A stretch of DNA of 64,000 nt from Mesonia maritima (GTDB lineage: Bacteria; Bacteroidota; Bacteroidia; Flavobacteriales; Flavobacteriaceae): the NCBI RefSeq assembly GCF_042433895.1, contig NZ_JBHLUA010000004.1, positions 62,001 through 126,000 of the forward strand, given 5' to 3'. Below are positions 1 through 8,316 of this stretch, one piece after another. Position numbers and translations under genes: made by a program. Under the pieces are notes generated by a model. The model was not told where the DNA came from, made no database searches, and saw nothing but the letters and a program-made list of their open reading frames with translations. The first letter of the stretch is position 1. Each line of letters opens with the position of its first letter.

Positions 1-455
1 ATTCCTTTTACATTTGCTCCGGCTTCTTTCAAAGCTTTTACTGCGTTTAAACTGCTCTTTCCGGTACTAATTAAATCTTCAACAACCACTACATTTTTTC
101 CGGATTCTAGATGACCTTCAACTTGGTTTTGTCTCCCGTGTTTTTTAGGTTCTGGGCGAACATACACAAATGGTAAACCTAAATATTCGGCAACTAACAT
201 TCCAATTCCAATGGCTCCGGTAGCAACGCCGGCAATAACATCAGGTCTTCCGTATTCTTTTTCAAGTTGTTTTGCCATGTTTTCTCGAATAAAATTTCGA
301 ATGGGCGGGTAAGACAGAACAATTCGGTTGTCACAATAGATTGGAGATTTCCAACCGCTTGCCCAAATAAAAGGTTCTTGTGCATTTAATTTTATTGCCT
401 TAATTTGCAACAGCAATTCAGCAGTTTTTTTCGCTGTTTCTTTATTTAAAATCAT
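1..455 (-). CDS. pyrE: Orotate phosphoribosyltransferase, 3' end off the window (partial)
   Basis: Transfers the phosphoribosyl group of PRPP to orotate, making OMP in pyrimidine synthesis in the cytoplasm. Reading the minus strand from the ATG at 455 gives a protein with the family's early FIWASGWKSPIYCDNR block, then GVATGAIGIGM and the PRPP-binding segment VVVVEDLISTGKS (about residues 120-135). The C-terminal end lies beyond base 1. The start is 8 bases from that of the divergent NUDIX gene. A perfect TACATTTG promoter element lies only 5 bases before the ATG, which predicts an almost leaderless mRNA. Identity is secure from the PRPP motif and overall alignment in memory. Confidence 0.95.
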   Translation of the reverse strand, partial: MILNKETAKKTAELLLQIKAIKLNAQEPFIWASGWKSPIYCDNRIVLSYPPIRNFIRENMAKQLEKEYGRPDVIAGVATGAIGIGMLVAEYLGLPFVYVRPEPKKHGRQNQVEGHLESGKNVVVVEDLISTGKSSLNAVKALKEAGANVKG

Positions 456-460
456 ACTTG

Positions 461-468
461 CAAATGTA
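461..468 (-). promoter_or_regulatory. Promoter -7 element TACATTTG for pyrE
   Basis: Perfect match to the Bacteroidota -7 consensus TAnnTTTG, read on the minus strand. It ends 5 bases before the pyrE ATG and overlaps the first codons of the divergent NUDIX gene (ATG at 464). Confidence 0.6.
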
Positions 469-1087
469 TAAAGTTTTTGTAAATGATATTCCTATAATTC
501 TTTCAACAAAGAAGCATATTGGTGACCAATATACATCAATTCCTATAAAAAAGGCAAAGATAAAAAGGATAATCAAACAAGTAATAAAAGGCGACTTGTT
601 TTATGTGAACCTTTATCACAAAAAAGAGGAGAAGCTTTTAAAACACCTAAAAAAGAAGCTAAAAACGATTGTAGCCGGTGGCGGAATGGTTTTTAACGAG
701 AAAGGCGAAATTTTATTTATTTACCGAAATAACCGTTGGGATTTACCTAAAGGAAAAGCTGAAAAAAACGAGAATATTCAAGAAACCTCCATTCGTGAAG
801 TAGAAGAAGAAACGGGTGTAGAAAACATAGAAATCACAAAATTTTTACAAACCACCTATCATATTTTAAAGCGAAACGGAAAATTTAAATTGAAAGAAAC
901 TTTTTGGTTTGAAATGAAAACTGATTATGCCGGCGAATTAATTCCGCAGGAACAAGAAGGAATTACAAAAGTGGAATGGCGAAATTTTGAAAAATCGCAA
1001 AAAGCACTTAAAAAATCTTACGAAAATATTAAGTTGCTTTTTCCGAAAGAATATTTAATTCAGCATCCTAAAAATCGGGTATTGTAA
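464..1087 (+). CDS. NUDIX hydrolase
   Basis: Hydrolyses a nucleoside diphosphate linked to another group; the substrate cannot be told from sequence. The NUDIX box is complete at about residues 96-118 (GKAEKNENIQETSIREVEEE followed by TGV), fitting GX5EX7REUXEEXGU. The first 65-70 residues are a lysine-rich N-terminal part outside the NUDIX fold. An in-frame TTG at 458 exists, but the ATG at 464 is the natural start. The gene is divergent from pyrE, and its 3' end overlaps the convergent M14 peptidase gene by 33 bases. The family is clear; the role could be nucleotide sanitation or signalling. Confidence 0.85.
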   Translation: MYKVFVNDIPIILSTKKHIGDQYTSIPIKKAKIKRIIKQVIKGDLFYVNLYHKKEEKLLKHLKKKLKTIVAGGGMVFNEKGEILFIYRNNRWDLPKGKAEKNENIQETSIREVEEETGVENIEITKFLQTTYHILKRNGKFKLKETFWFEMKTDYAGELIPQEQEGITKVEWRNFEKSQKALKKSYENIKLLFPKEYLIQHPKNRVL

Positions 1088-2803
1088 ATGCGCATCTTCA
1101 TAATACGAAGTTTGCTTGTGAATCCAATCTAATTGCGCGTACCAATTATTTCTGAAATCTCGGTTTTCTTTTTTCTTGGTTTCAAACCTGTGTTTTAATT
1201 CAGGATTTTCCTGTAAAAGATTCCACGCTAAATCTTCAAAAACGTAGGGCGAAAAATGTTCTTTTTGCTGAAGAATAGTATCAAAGAAATTCCAGTTAAA
1301 AAACGAATCGACTGCCATCGGTTCTAAAGTTTCCAATAAATAGCGAATTCCAAGTTGATTTGTAGCAACAATAAAATCTCCTTTTCTAAATTTCACTTTT
1401 TTAGTTGAAGCAAAAACTTTTGTCGCAAAATGCGGATAATGACCTTCGTAAGCATTTTCGCGCGTTTGGTAATCTTCAATTCTATAACTTTCAATTTCCA
1501 TAATAGAATCTTTTTCGAGCGCGGTCATTTCAATTTGATTCAGTTTTAATAAATCGATCACTTTCCACCAACCTTGCGGAATTATATAAGCCTTTGGAAT
1601 GTTAACCGTATCGCTAGGTTTAAAAGAATTATAATATTTTATGTCTTTTGTATAAGGTTTATTTCGATCATATTTTAACCGATCTTTTCCAGTGATTTTA
1701 CTTTTAATTCTTTCGGCTTCATAACCTTTAAAAGCAAGTGTTGAAGTTTGAGAGCTATCTACTTCATAGTTTAAATAATATTCTTTTTTCTGTTGAAAAA
1801 TACTATCGGCTTCCTTCTTTAAATTTTTAATTTTTGTGCCGTCGTTTTCTAAAATTTTAATTGCCGAAAGCATTAATTCATACGTTCCTTTTACGCGTTC
1901 TTTATAAGGTTTTAGCATATGCGTTTCTACCATCATTCCTGGTGTATTCCAAAGCGAAACATAACCTGTAGAATAACGCGGATGATCTAAAAATTGCGAA
2001 AAACCAACTTCCGGACTTTCATTAAATACATTTACATAGGGTGTAATTGACCAATCTTTTTTAGTCAGACTATCTTCTAATTTTACCCGAAAATCTTCTT
2101 CTAAGTAATTTCCTAATTTCCCTGATAATTTATTGTGCTGCGTAAAAAGATGCGTTAAGGTGTATTGATAATCGGCGCCATTACTGACGTGATTATCAAT
2201 AAAAAAATCGGGTTTTAACTGATGAAATATTTCCGCGAAAGCGCGTGTATTTTTGGTGTCGGTTTTTATAAAATCGCGATTGAGATCATAATTTTGAGCA
2301 TTGCCGCGAAAACCATATGATTTTGGTCCGTTTTGATTGGTTCTTGAATGGAAATTTCGGTTTAAAGCACCCCCAATATTATACACCGGAATTGCAGCAA
2401 TAACCGTATTTTTAGGAAGCTGAATAAAATCTTGTGCAAAATCCCTGAGCATTAACATGGTAGCATCAATACCGTCACTTTCCCCAGGATGAATTCCGTT
2501 ATTTATAAAGAGAATATTTTTATCTTTTTGTAAATCTTCAAAATCAAAATCTTTATCAGGATTGTAAATCACTAAATGTAAGGGTTCGCCACTATCCGTT
2601 TCCCCGTATTCTTCCATAGAAACAGAGGTAAATGCATCGTCTAAATCTTCATAAAATTTTATAATTTCAGGATAGGTTGCCGTTTCTTTTCCTTCAGATT
2701 TTTCAAAACGTGTTGTAAAATCGTATTCTTTTACGAGACGATATTTTGAAAAATCACAACTTGCTAAACTTGCAATAAGAAAAAATAAAAGGACTTTTTT
2801 CAT
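1055..2803 (-). CDS. M14 family zinc carboxypeptidase-like lipoprotein
   Basis: Predicted envelope metallopeptidase that removes residues from the C-terminus of peptides. A lipobox, SLASC at residues 11-15 of the chosen start, gives a lipoprotein. The M14 zinc ligands are visible: HPGE (His about 105, Glu about 108) and a later His about 205 in FFIDNHVSNG. An arginine follows in NYDLNRDF and a candidate catalytic Glu in MMVETHML. The ATG at 2803 is preferred over one 15 bases upstream because it begins the signal sequence. A TACTTTTG promoter element lies 20 bases before it. Its 3' end overlaps the NUDIX gene tail to tail. Peptide substrate unknown. Confidence 0.85.
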   Translation of the reverse strand: MKKVLLFFLIASLASCDFSKYRLVKEYDFTTRFEKSEGKETATYPEIIKFYEDLDDAFTSVSMEEYGETDSGEPLHLVIYNPDKDFDFEDLQKDKNILFINNGIHPGESDGIDATMLMLRDFAQDFIQLPKNTVIAAIPVYNIGGALNRNFHSRTNQNGPKSYGFRGNAQNYDLNRDFIKTDTKNTRAFAEIFHQLKPDFFIDNHVSNGADYQYTLTHLFTQHNKLSGKLGNYLEEDFRVKLEDSLTKKDWSITPYVNVFNESPEVGFSQFLDHPRYSTGYVSLWNTPGMMVETHMLKPYKERVKGTYELMLSAIKILENDGTKIKNLKKEADSIFQQKKEYYLNYEVDSSQTSTLAFKGYEAERIKSKITGKDRLKYDRNKPYTKDIKYYNSFKPSDTVNIPKAYIIPQGWWKVIDLLKLNQIEMTALEKDSIMEIESYRIEDYQTRENAYEGHYPHFATKVFASTKKVKFRKGDFIVATNQLGIRYLLETLEPMAVDSFFNWNFFDTILQQKEHFSPYVFEDLAWNLLQENPELKHRFETKKKENRDFRNNWYAQLDWIHKQTSYYEDAHLQYPIFRMLN

Positions 2804-2823
2804 AAAATAAAAATTCAAGTATC

Positions 2824-2831
2824 CAAAAGTA
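2824..2831 (-). promoter_or_regulatory. Promoter -7 element TACTTTTG for the M14 peptidase
   Basis: Perfect TAnnTTTG on the minus strand, 20 bases before the ATG at 2803, which is the typical spacing in this window. Confidence 0.55.
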
Positions 2832-2965
2832 AAGAAATCTAATGGCTTGCCATAATTGTTCGTAAACTTTAGTGGGGATTTTGCTTTGTTAAAATACTAT
2901 TAATTTAGAAAATTTAAATAAGCCTCCTCTTATTAATCGCTTACTTTAGTGAAAAATGAATTTTT

Positions 2966-4261
2966 ATGAAAAGAAATTATCTTTATTTCGGCTTATTTTT
3001 CAGCCTTGTTTTGTTGATTGGGAGTTGTAAAAATAACCGAAAAGTAACCGAACAGGAAAAAGAAGAAATTCAACAAGATAGTACTTCAACTACCGTAGAA
3101 ACTGCTGTGGGGGAATTAACGCTTCCGCCTCCATTCAGTACAAAATCTGTACGAAAAACAAGTGAGATTGTTAACTGGAAAGCAAATGAGAAGCCTAGTG
3201 CGCCGGCTGGTTTTAAAGTTGAACGTTTTGCAGATAATTTAAAACATCCACGAAGAACCTATGTGGCTGAAAATGGCGATTATTTTGTAGTTGAAAGTGA
3301 TGATGCTCGAAGTAGCGCCAATCAAATAACCTTATTACGCGATAGTAACAAGGATGGTAAAGTTGATGAGCGTTTTTTATTTTTAGAAGATTTAAATCAG
3401 CCTTACGGAATGCTAATCCTCAACAATTATTTCTACGTTGCTAATGTTGATGGTTTAGTGCGTTATCCGTATAAAAAAGGACAAACAAAAATCGATGCAA
3501 AACCTGAAAAAATCTTAGCATTACCAGCCGGCGGTTACAATCATCATTGGACGCGAAATATCATCAGCAATAAAGAGCAAACTAAAATATACATTACAGT
3601 GGGTTCTTCCAGTAATGTTGGCGAACACGGAATGGAAAAAGAAAAAAGAAGAGCCGGGATTTTAGAAATTAATCCTGATGGAACTGGTGAAAAAATTTAT
3701 GCTTCCGGCTTAAGGAATCCTGTCGGGATGGATTGGAATCCGGTAACGGGTGAATTATGGACCGCTGTAAACGAACGCGATAAATTAGGCGATAATTTAG
3801 TGCCAGATTATGCCACGAGCGTTAAAGAAGGCGGTTGGTATGGTTGGCCGTATTCGTATTACGGGCAAATTAAGGATCCACGCTGGAAAGACGATCCGCA
3901 TCCAGAAATGGTTGAAAAAGCAATTATTCCTGATGTTCCCTTAGGTGCGCACACCGCTTCACTCGGATTCCAATTTTATACTGGCAATAAATTTCCTGCA
4001 AAATATAAAAACGGTGCTTTTGTTGGTCAACACGGTTCGTGGAATCGTTCAATTTTAAGTGGATATAAAGTGGTTTTTATTCCTTTTAAAAACGGAAAAC
4101 CACAACAACCCGAAGATTTTCTAACCGGTTTTATTCAAAATGAAGAAGAATCTTTAGTTCACGGTCGTCCGGTTGGCGTGGCACAAGCGTTAGATGGTTC
4201 ACTTTTAGTGAATGATGATGACGGCGGAATTATTTGGAGAGTAACCGCAAATCAACAATAA
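2966..4261 (+). CDS. PQQ-dependent sugar dehydrogenase-like (sorbosone/glucose dehydrogenase fold) lipoprotein
   Basis: A six-bladed propeller of the soluble glucose/sorbosone dehydrogenase type, which oxidises sugars with PQQ in the cell envelope. The N-terminus is a lipoprotein signal (LLIGSC, residues 16-21). Family features include GGYNHHWTRNI, YITVGSSSNVGEHG, the LRNPVGMDWNPVTGELW block and the late GAFVGQHGSWNRS segment. It ends 13 bases before a TonB-dependent receptor, so the two are probably co-transcribed. PQQ biosynthesis genes are not in the window, so the cofactor and substrate are inferred from the family only; a lactonase-like or non-PQQ propeller remains possible. Confidence 0.8.
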   Translation: MKRNYLYFGLFFSLVLLIGSCKNNRKVTEQEKEEIQQDSTSTTVETAVGELTLPPPFSTKSVRKTSEIVNWKANEKPSAPAGFKVERFADNLKHPRRTYVAENGDYFVVESDDARSSANQITLLRDSNKDGKVDERFLFLEDLNQPYGMLILNNYFYVANVDGLVRYPYKKGQTKIDAKPEKILALPAGGYNHHWTRNIISNKEQTKIYITVGSSSNVGEHGMEKEKRRAGILEINPDGTGEKIYASGLRNPVGMDWNPVTGELWTAVNERDKLGDNLVPDYATSVKEGGWYGWPYSYYGQIKDPRWKDDPHPEMVEKAIIPDVPLGAHTASLGFQFYTGNKFPAKYKNGAFVGQHGSWNRSILSGYKVVFIPFKNGKPQQPEDFLTGFIQNEEESLVHGRPVGVAQALDGSLLVNDDDGGIIWRVTANQQ

Positions 4262-4274
4262 GTTTATTTTTCAA

Positions 4275-6359
4275 TTGAAAAAAACAAGCATAAGAATTTT
4301 GTTGTGTTTTTTCGGAATAATTTCTGCGAAAGCACAACAAAATACTACAAAAAAAGATAGCACTTCCTTAGAAAAAGTATTGATTCAATCGACTTCTATT
4401 GAAGAAGAAATGCAATCGATTCCGGCGGCGGTAAATTATTTAGATTCCGAAGAATTAACACGAACGTCAGCTACTTTATTAACCGAATCGTTTAACCGAA
4501 AACCTGGGGTTTTTACCCAAGAAGGCGCTCTAAATACCAACCGAATTTCCATTCGTGGAATTGGCGCGCGAGCACAATACGGTACCAATCGTGTAAAAGC
4601 ATACTTTAATGAAATCCCAATAAGTTCTGGGGACGGACAAACGGTTATAAATGATATTGCACCAGAAAGCATCGATCATGTTGAAATTATAAAAGGACCA
4701 AATTCCAGTATTTACGGTTCCGGTTTAGGAGGTGTTATAAATTTATATGCCAAAAAACCGAGATATAACGAAAGCTTTGCGGAAGTTTCTTCTACCTTCG
4801 GGAGTTATCAATTAGTAAATAATTCGGTGAATACCGGTTTTAGTTCTGCTTCAGGAAATATTTTCGCAAATTATACGCATATAGAGCAAGATGGTTATCG
4901 AGAAAATTCCGCTTACGATCGAAAATCCCTCACCTTAAATGGAAATCTATATGCTTCAACTAAATCTACTTTGTCTTTTATTGGGAATTTCACGCGCTTA
5001 AAAGCTTTTATTCCGAGTTCGATTAGTGAAACAGATTTTAATGAAAACCCCAGTCAAGCTGCATTTACTTGGAAACAGGCAAAAGGATTTGAATCCTATG
5101 ATAAAGTTTTATTTGGTATGTCGTATTCTTATCAATTTTCTGAAAACTTCAAAAATTCGACCAGCATTTTCATCAACTATAAAGATGCTTATGAACCGCG
5201 ACCTTTTGATATTTTAAAAGAAGAAAGTTATAATTTGGGTGTACGAACGCGTTTTAATTTTACTACTGAAATTTTTAAACTTCCGCTAAAAACGAGTTTT
5301 GGGGCTGAAATTTTAAATGAAAATTACAGCGGGAGCAATTTCGAAAATTTATATGAAGATTTTCCGGGTGAAGGAAGCGTTCGCGGAAATACAATTGCTT
5401 ATGCCGATCAAAATCGAAATTATTACAATTTTTTTGGGCAAGTAAATTTATCGCTTTCCAAACGATGGAAAATAGAAGCAGGAATTAATATCAATCAAAC
5501 GGATTATGAAATAACTGATTTATTTGCGGAAGATGAAATCGATCAATCGGGAAACTATCAATTTAATACCGAATGGTCACCACGAATCGCGGCACTTTAT
5601 AAAATTTCTTCTACTAAAAATTTGTATGCTAGCATTAGCAAAGGCTTTTCCATTCCCACGGTAGATGAAACCTTAACTCCAGAAGGAAGAATTAATACCA
5701 CATTAAATCCCGAAACCGGTTGGAATTATGAAATCGGTTTTAAAGGAACCTGGTTTAAAAATTTATATACAGAAATTTCCTTGTACACGATTCAAGTATC
5801 CGATTTGTTGGTGGCGCGGCGTGTTGCTGAAGATCGGTATGTGGGAATTAATGCCGGAAAAACCGATCACAACGGATTAGAAATTTTGCTGAATTATAAT
5901 GTAGAACTCTCTGATTTTATTCGGCTGAAACCTTACTTTTCTGCGAGTTTTAATGAATATTCATTTGATGAATTTACCGATCAAGGAAACAATTACAGCG
6001 GAAATGAACTTACCGGCGTTCCTGATAAAAAAATAAATCTTGGATTAGATGTGCAAACGAAAAACGGATTTTCATTCTATAGCAATGCCTTATTTGTTTC
6101 CGAAATACCGTTGAACGATGAGAATTCAAAATACAGTGATGCTTATCAATTAGTTAATTTAAAAGCAGCTTATGAATTAAAAGCAATCGATTTTTTAAGG
6201 ATTAACTTTCAAGCCGGAATAAATAATGTGTTTAATGAACAGTATGCAGTAAGCATTTTACCGAATGCCATTGGCTTTGGCAACAGCGAACCACGTTATT
6301 ATTACCCGGGAAATCCAAGAAATTATTATGGTGGTGTAGGAGTGAAGTTTTTGTTTTAA
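4275..6359 (+). CDS. TonB-dependent outer-membrane receptor (TTG start)
   Basis: A 694-residue receptor that imports a ligand across the outer membrane using TonB energy. The signal peptide (cleavage near SAKAQ, residue 21) is followed by the plug domain: SIPAAVNYLDSEEL, then ISIRGIGARAQYGTNRVKAY, then IDHVEIIKGPNSSIYGSGLG. A long beta-barrel follows, ending in the aromatic C-terminus GGVGVKFLF. Translation appears to begin at a TTG, since the signal peptide starts there and no ATG precedes it. The plug resembles siderophore or metal receptors rather than SusC, and no SusD partner is adjacent. Substrate not determinable. Confidence 0.9.
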   Translation: MKKTSIRILLCFFGIISAKAQQNTTKKDSTSLEKVLIQSTSIEEEMQSIPAAVNYLDSEELTRTSATLLTESFNRKPGVFTQEGALNTNRISIRGIGARAQYGTNRVKAYFNEIPISSGDGQTVINDIAPESIDHVEIIKGPNSSIYGSGLGGVINLYAKKPRYNESFAEVSSTFGSYQLVNNSVNTGFSSASGNIFANYTHIEQDGYRENSAYDRKSLTLNGNLYASTKSTLSFIGNFTRLKAFIPSSISETDFNENPSQAAFTWKQAKGFESYDKVLFGMSYSYQFSENFKNSTSIFINYKDAYEPRPFDILKEESYNLGVRTRFNFTTEIFKLPLKTSFGAEILNENYSGSNFENLYEDFPGEGSVRGNTIAYADQNRNYYNFFGQVNLSLSKRWKIEAGININQTDYEITDLFAEDEIDQSGNYQFNTEWSPRIAALYKISSTKNLYASISKGFSIPTVDETLTPEGRINTTLNPETGWNYEIGFKGTWFKNLYTEISLYTIQVSDLLVARRVAEDRYVGINAGKTDHNGLEILLNYNVELSDFIRLKPYFSASFNEYSFDEFTDQGNNYSGNELTGVPDKKINLGLDVQTKNGFSFYSNALFVSEIPLNDENSKYSDAYQLVNLKAAYELKAIDFLRINFQAGINNVFNEQYAVSILPNAIGFGNSEPRYYYPGNPRNYYGGVGVKFLF

Positions 6360-6409
6360 CTCACTTTCAAGAAAAAATAATTTCTAAAATTTTATATTCA
6401 ATTTAAATA

Positions 6410-6417
6410 TATATTTG
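6410..6417 (+). promoter_or_regulatory. Promoter -7 element TATATTTG
   Basis: Perfect TAnnTTTG about 100 bases before the ATG at 6519. The resulting leader would contain two hairpins (6422-6443 and 6472-6507), the second followed by a T-run. Confidence 0.5.
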
Positions 6418-6471
6418 CAGCAGTATTTTTTCTGGAAGATACTATTCATTAATTAACTTATAAAATAACAT

Positions 6472-6507
6472 AAACCTCATTATATCAATTTACTAAAGAG
6501 GTTTTTT
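6472..6507 (+). terminator. Hairpin with T-run in the leader of the 6519 gene (terminator or attenuator)
   Basis: AAACCTC and GAGGTTT form a 7-bp stem with a loop of about 19 bases, followed by a run of T. It lies between the TATATTTG promoter element and the start codon at 6519, so it could end read-through from the TonB receptor or act as an attenuator. A second hairpin (AGTATTTT/AAGATACT, 6422-6443) precedes it. Confidence 0.45.
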
Positions 6508-6518
6508 GAAACTTTACT

Positions 6519-7136
6519 ATGAAAAAAATGTTTTATTTGTTACTGATTTTATCTTTTTCAGTAAATGCACAAAAAGAATATACCTACAATTTTAAAAATT
6601 CAGATTCTTTAGAGGCATATATTGAAAGGTATGAACTTCCATTTCAGGAAGAAGATATTTATATTACTAAAGATTTTGAAAATAGTTTTAAGCCTTATTC
6701 TGAATCTAAATTTCTTAGTTCGCCTATAATTTATGTGTTTAATGCGGAAGGGAAGTTTTTAGAAAGTATAAACAATATAACTTCAGAAAAGAAATTGGCG
6801 AATTTTAAAAAAATTAGAAAGAGACCTGAGAAAAATGAGCCTAACTTAGATTTTTGGACTTCTAAAATTGTACATTACAAAACAGGAAAAGATTACGATG
6901 ATCCCAAAAAGTACGATTATACATTTGTAGTTAATTGGGATTTGACTGAAAGTGAACAAACAGCACAAGTCATTGAAATATGGAGCGAATGGTATAATGT
7001 GCTTATGCGACAAAAAGCAAAAGGAGAAAATATTCAAATAATCTTGTTTAATATAGATTTACAAGAACGTTGGGAGCTTTCGTCTCATATGCGAAGATTT
7101 GTTCTAGAAAATGTAAATAGAAGTTGGGGAGAGTAA
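6519..7136 (+). CDS. Exported protein of unknown function
   Basis: I do not recognise this 205-residue protein. It has a signal peptide (MKKMFYLLLILSFSVNAQ, cut after Ala 17) and then a charged mature region with no membrane segment and no cysteine. The segment SSPIIYVFNAEGKFLESI has the look of a thioredoxin-like strand pattern but carries no redox site. It starts behind a two-hairpin leader and ends 10 bases before a second exported protein, so the pair is probably one transcript. Both genes look more AT-rich than their neighbours by eye, which may mean recent acquisition or weak constraint. Confidence 0.65.
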   Translation: MKKMFYLLLILSFSVNAQKEYTYNFKNSDSLEAYIERYELPFQEEDIYITKDFENSFKPYSESKFLSSPIIYVFNAEGKFLESINNITSEKKLANFKKIRKRPEKNEPNLDFWTSKIVHYKTGKDYDDPKKYDYTFVVNWDLTESEQTAQVIEIWSEWYNVLMRQKAKGENIQIILFNIDLQERWELSSHMRRFVLENVNRSWGE

Positions 7137-7146
7137 ATTATAAAGG

Positions 7147-7665
7147 ATGAGGTATTTAGTTATTATTAGTTTTTTCTTGGCTTCTTGTTTTTCTATAACT
7201 GCTCAAGAGACAAAATTTAAAACTAATATTCAGCTTATCGAGCTTGAAGAATTAAAAAAAGAAATTTTAGAAAGTGAAAAAGAATATAAAATAGCCTTTA
7301 TTTTTGATCAATTTTGTCCGGCAAGTAGAGATATTTTTCCTGATTTAGATGAATTGTATAAAAATTCAACTCAAAAAAACTTCAAATTATTTTTAGTAAC
7401 CAAGACCAAAGAAAAGAACAAGGAAGAGTTAGAAGATCATCTTTTTTATTATGGTTATGAAGAACCTTTTTATATTCTAAAAGATAAGCCTTTGTTTGGT
7501 TTCTTAAAAAAGACGATTCAAGGTATTTGTGAAAGTTGTGATTATAAAGAAATGGGATATTCAGATTTTATTGTATTTAATGAAAATAATGAAGTTGTAG
7601 CGCAAACTAATTACAGCCAAACTAAAGAAGAGCATATTTCAATTTTGAAAAAGTATATGCAATAA
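7147..7665 (+). CDS. Exported thioredoxin-fold-like protein with a CPAS motif
   Basis: A 172-residue exported protein (signal ends near SITAQ, residue 20). The middle looks thioredoxin-like: the strand KIAFIFDQF, then CPAS where a thioredoxin would have CxxC, a helix, and the strand KLFLVTKT. The last part, YSDFIVFNENNEVVAQTNYS, fits the terminal strands of the fold. Only one cysteine of the usual active-site pair remains; two others occur in the loop GICESCDY. It probably works with the preceding unknown gene. It may be a mono-thiol redox or chaperone protein, or simply a structural relative; the assignment is an inference from pattern. Confidence 0.5.
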   Translation: MRYLVIISFFLASCFSITAQETKFKTNIQLIELEELKKEILESEKEYKIAFIFDQFCPASRDIFPDLDELYKNSTQKNFKLFLVTKTKEKNKEELEDHLFYYGYEEPFYILKDKPLFGFLKKTIQGICESCDYKEMGYSDFIVFNENNEVVAQTNYSQTKEEHISILKKYMQ

Positions 7666-7690
7666 TTTTTTATTGGTAAATAGAAGTGGC

Positions 7691-7797
7691 ACGTCACCCT
7701 GAATTTATTTCAGGGTCTCATCCAGATTATTGAGAATAGTGTTGATGCGATGCTAAAATCGAAAATTCAACGAAGTTAAACAAGTTCAGCAAGACGT
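7691..7797. repeat. Imperfect palindromic intergenic repeat (about 107 bp)
   Basis: The outer arms ACGTCACCCTGAA (7691-7703) and TTCAGCAAGACGT (7785-7797) are inverted copies with three mismatches. Inside the left arm is a perfect hairpin, ACCCTGAA-tttat-TTCAGGGT (7696-7716). The wording resembles small dispersed repeats I recall from other flavobacterial genomes. It occupies most of the gap between two convergent genes. Confidence 0.5.
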
Positions 7798-7819
7798 ATT
7801 TTACTAACTACTAACTATA

Positions 7820-8272
7820 TTAAACCCTAACCGCATCAGGAACTAACATGGTGTAATCGCCATTATTGCGTATAACATCACGAACAATAGAAGAGGAGAT
7901 ATAGCTTTTTCCGCTAGAAGTTAATAAGAAAATCGTTTCAATTTGCTCTAATTTTCGGTTGGTGTGTGCAATGGCTTTTTCAAATCCAAAATCAGCCGGA
8001 TTACGTAAACCGCGCAAAATAAATTCGGCTTTCTCTTTTTTACAAAAATCGACTGTCAACCCTTGATAAGTTTTAATTTTTATTTTGGGTTCGTTGGCAA
8101 AGGTGGCTTCTAAAAATTCTTTCCGCTGTTCTAGCGAAAACATATACTTTTTATCGGCATTTACGCCAATGGCGAGGATAATTTCATCAAATAATTTTAA
8201 TCCGCGTTCAATAATATCGTAATGACCTAAAGTTATCGGATCAAAAGACCCCGGAAAAACAGCTCTTTTCAT
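7820..8272 (-). CDS. coaD: Phosphopantetheine adenylyltransferase
   Basis: Transfers AMP from ATP to 4'-phosphopantetheine, the next-to-last step of coenzyme A synthesis. The 150-residue length is normal. The nucleotidyltransferase signature GSFDPITLGHYDII is at residues 7-20, with the TxGH-type motif as TLGH, and the late YISSSIVRDV corresponds to the ISSTxIR motif. It starts 44 bases after the stop of ddl on the same strand, so the two are probably transcribed together. No unusual features. Confidence 0.96.
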   Translation of the reverse strand: MKRAVFPGSFDPITLGHYDIIERGLKLFDEIILAIGVNADKKYMFSLEQRKEFLEATFANEPKIKIKTYQGLTVDFCKKEKAEFILRGLRNPADFGFEKAIAHTNRKLEQIETIFLLTSSGKSYISSSIVRDVIRNNGDYTMLVPDAVRV

Positions 8273-8316
8273 AATCGGTTAATTTTTCAAAAGTGAAGAT
8301 AAGTAAAACTGAAGAC

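Noticed and set aside
458..463. TTG start at 458 for the NUDIX gene
   Set aside because: ATG at 464 lies 6 bases downstream and removes only two residues; TTG would also overlap the pyrE promoter element.
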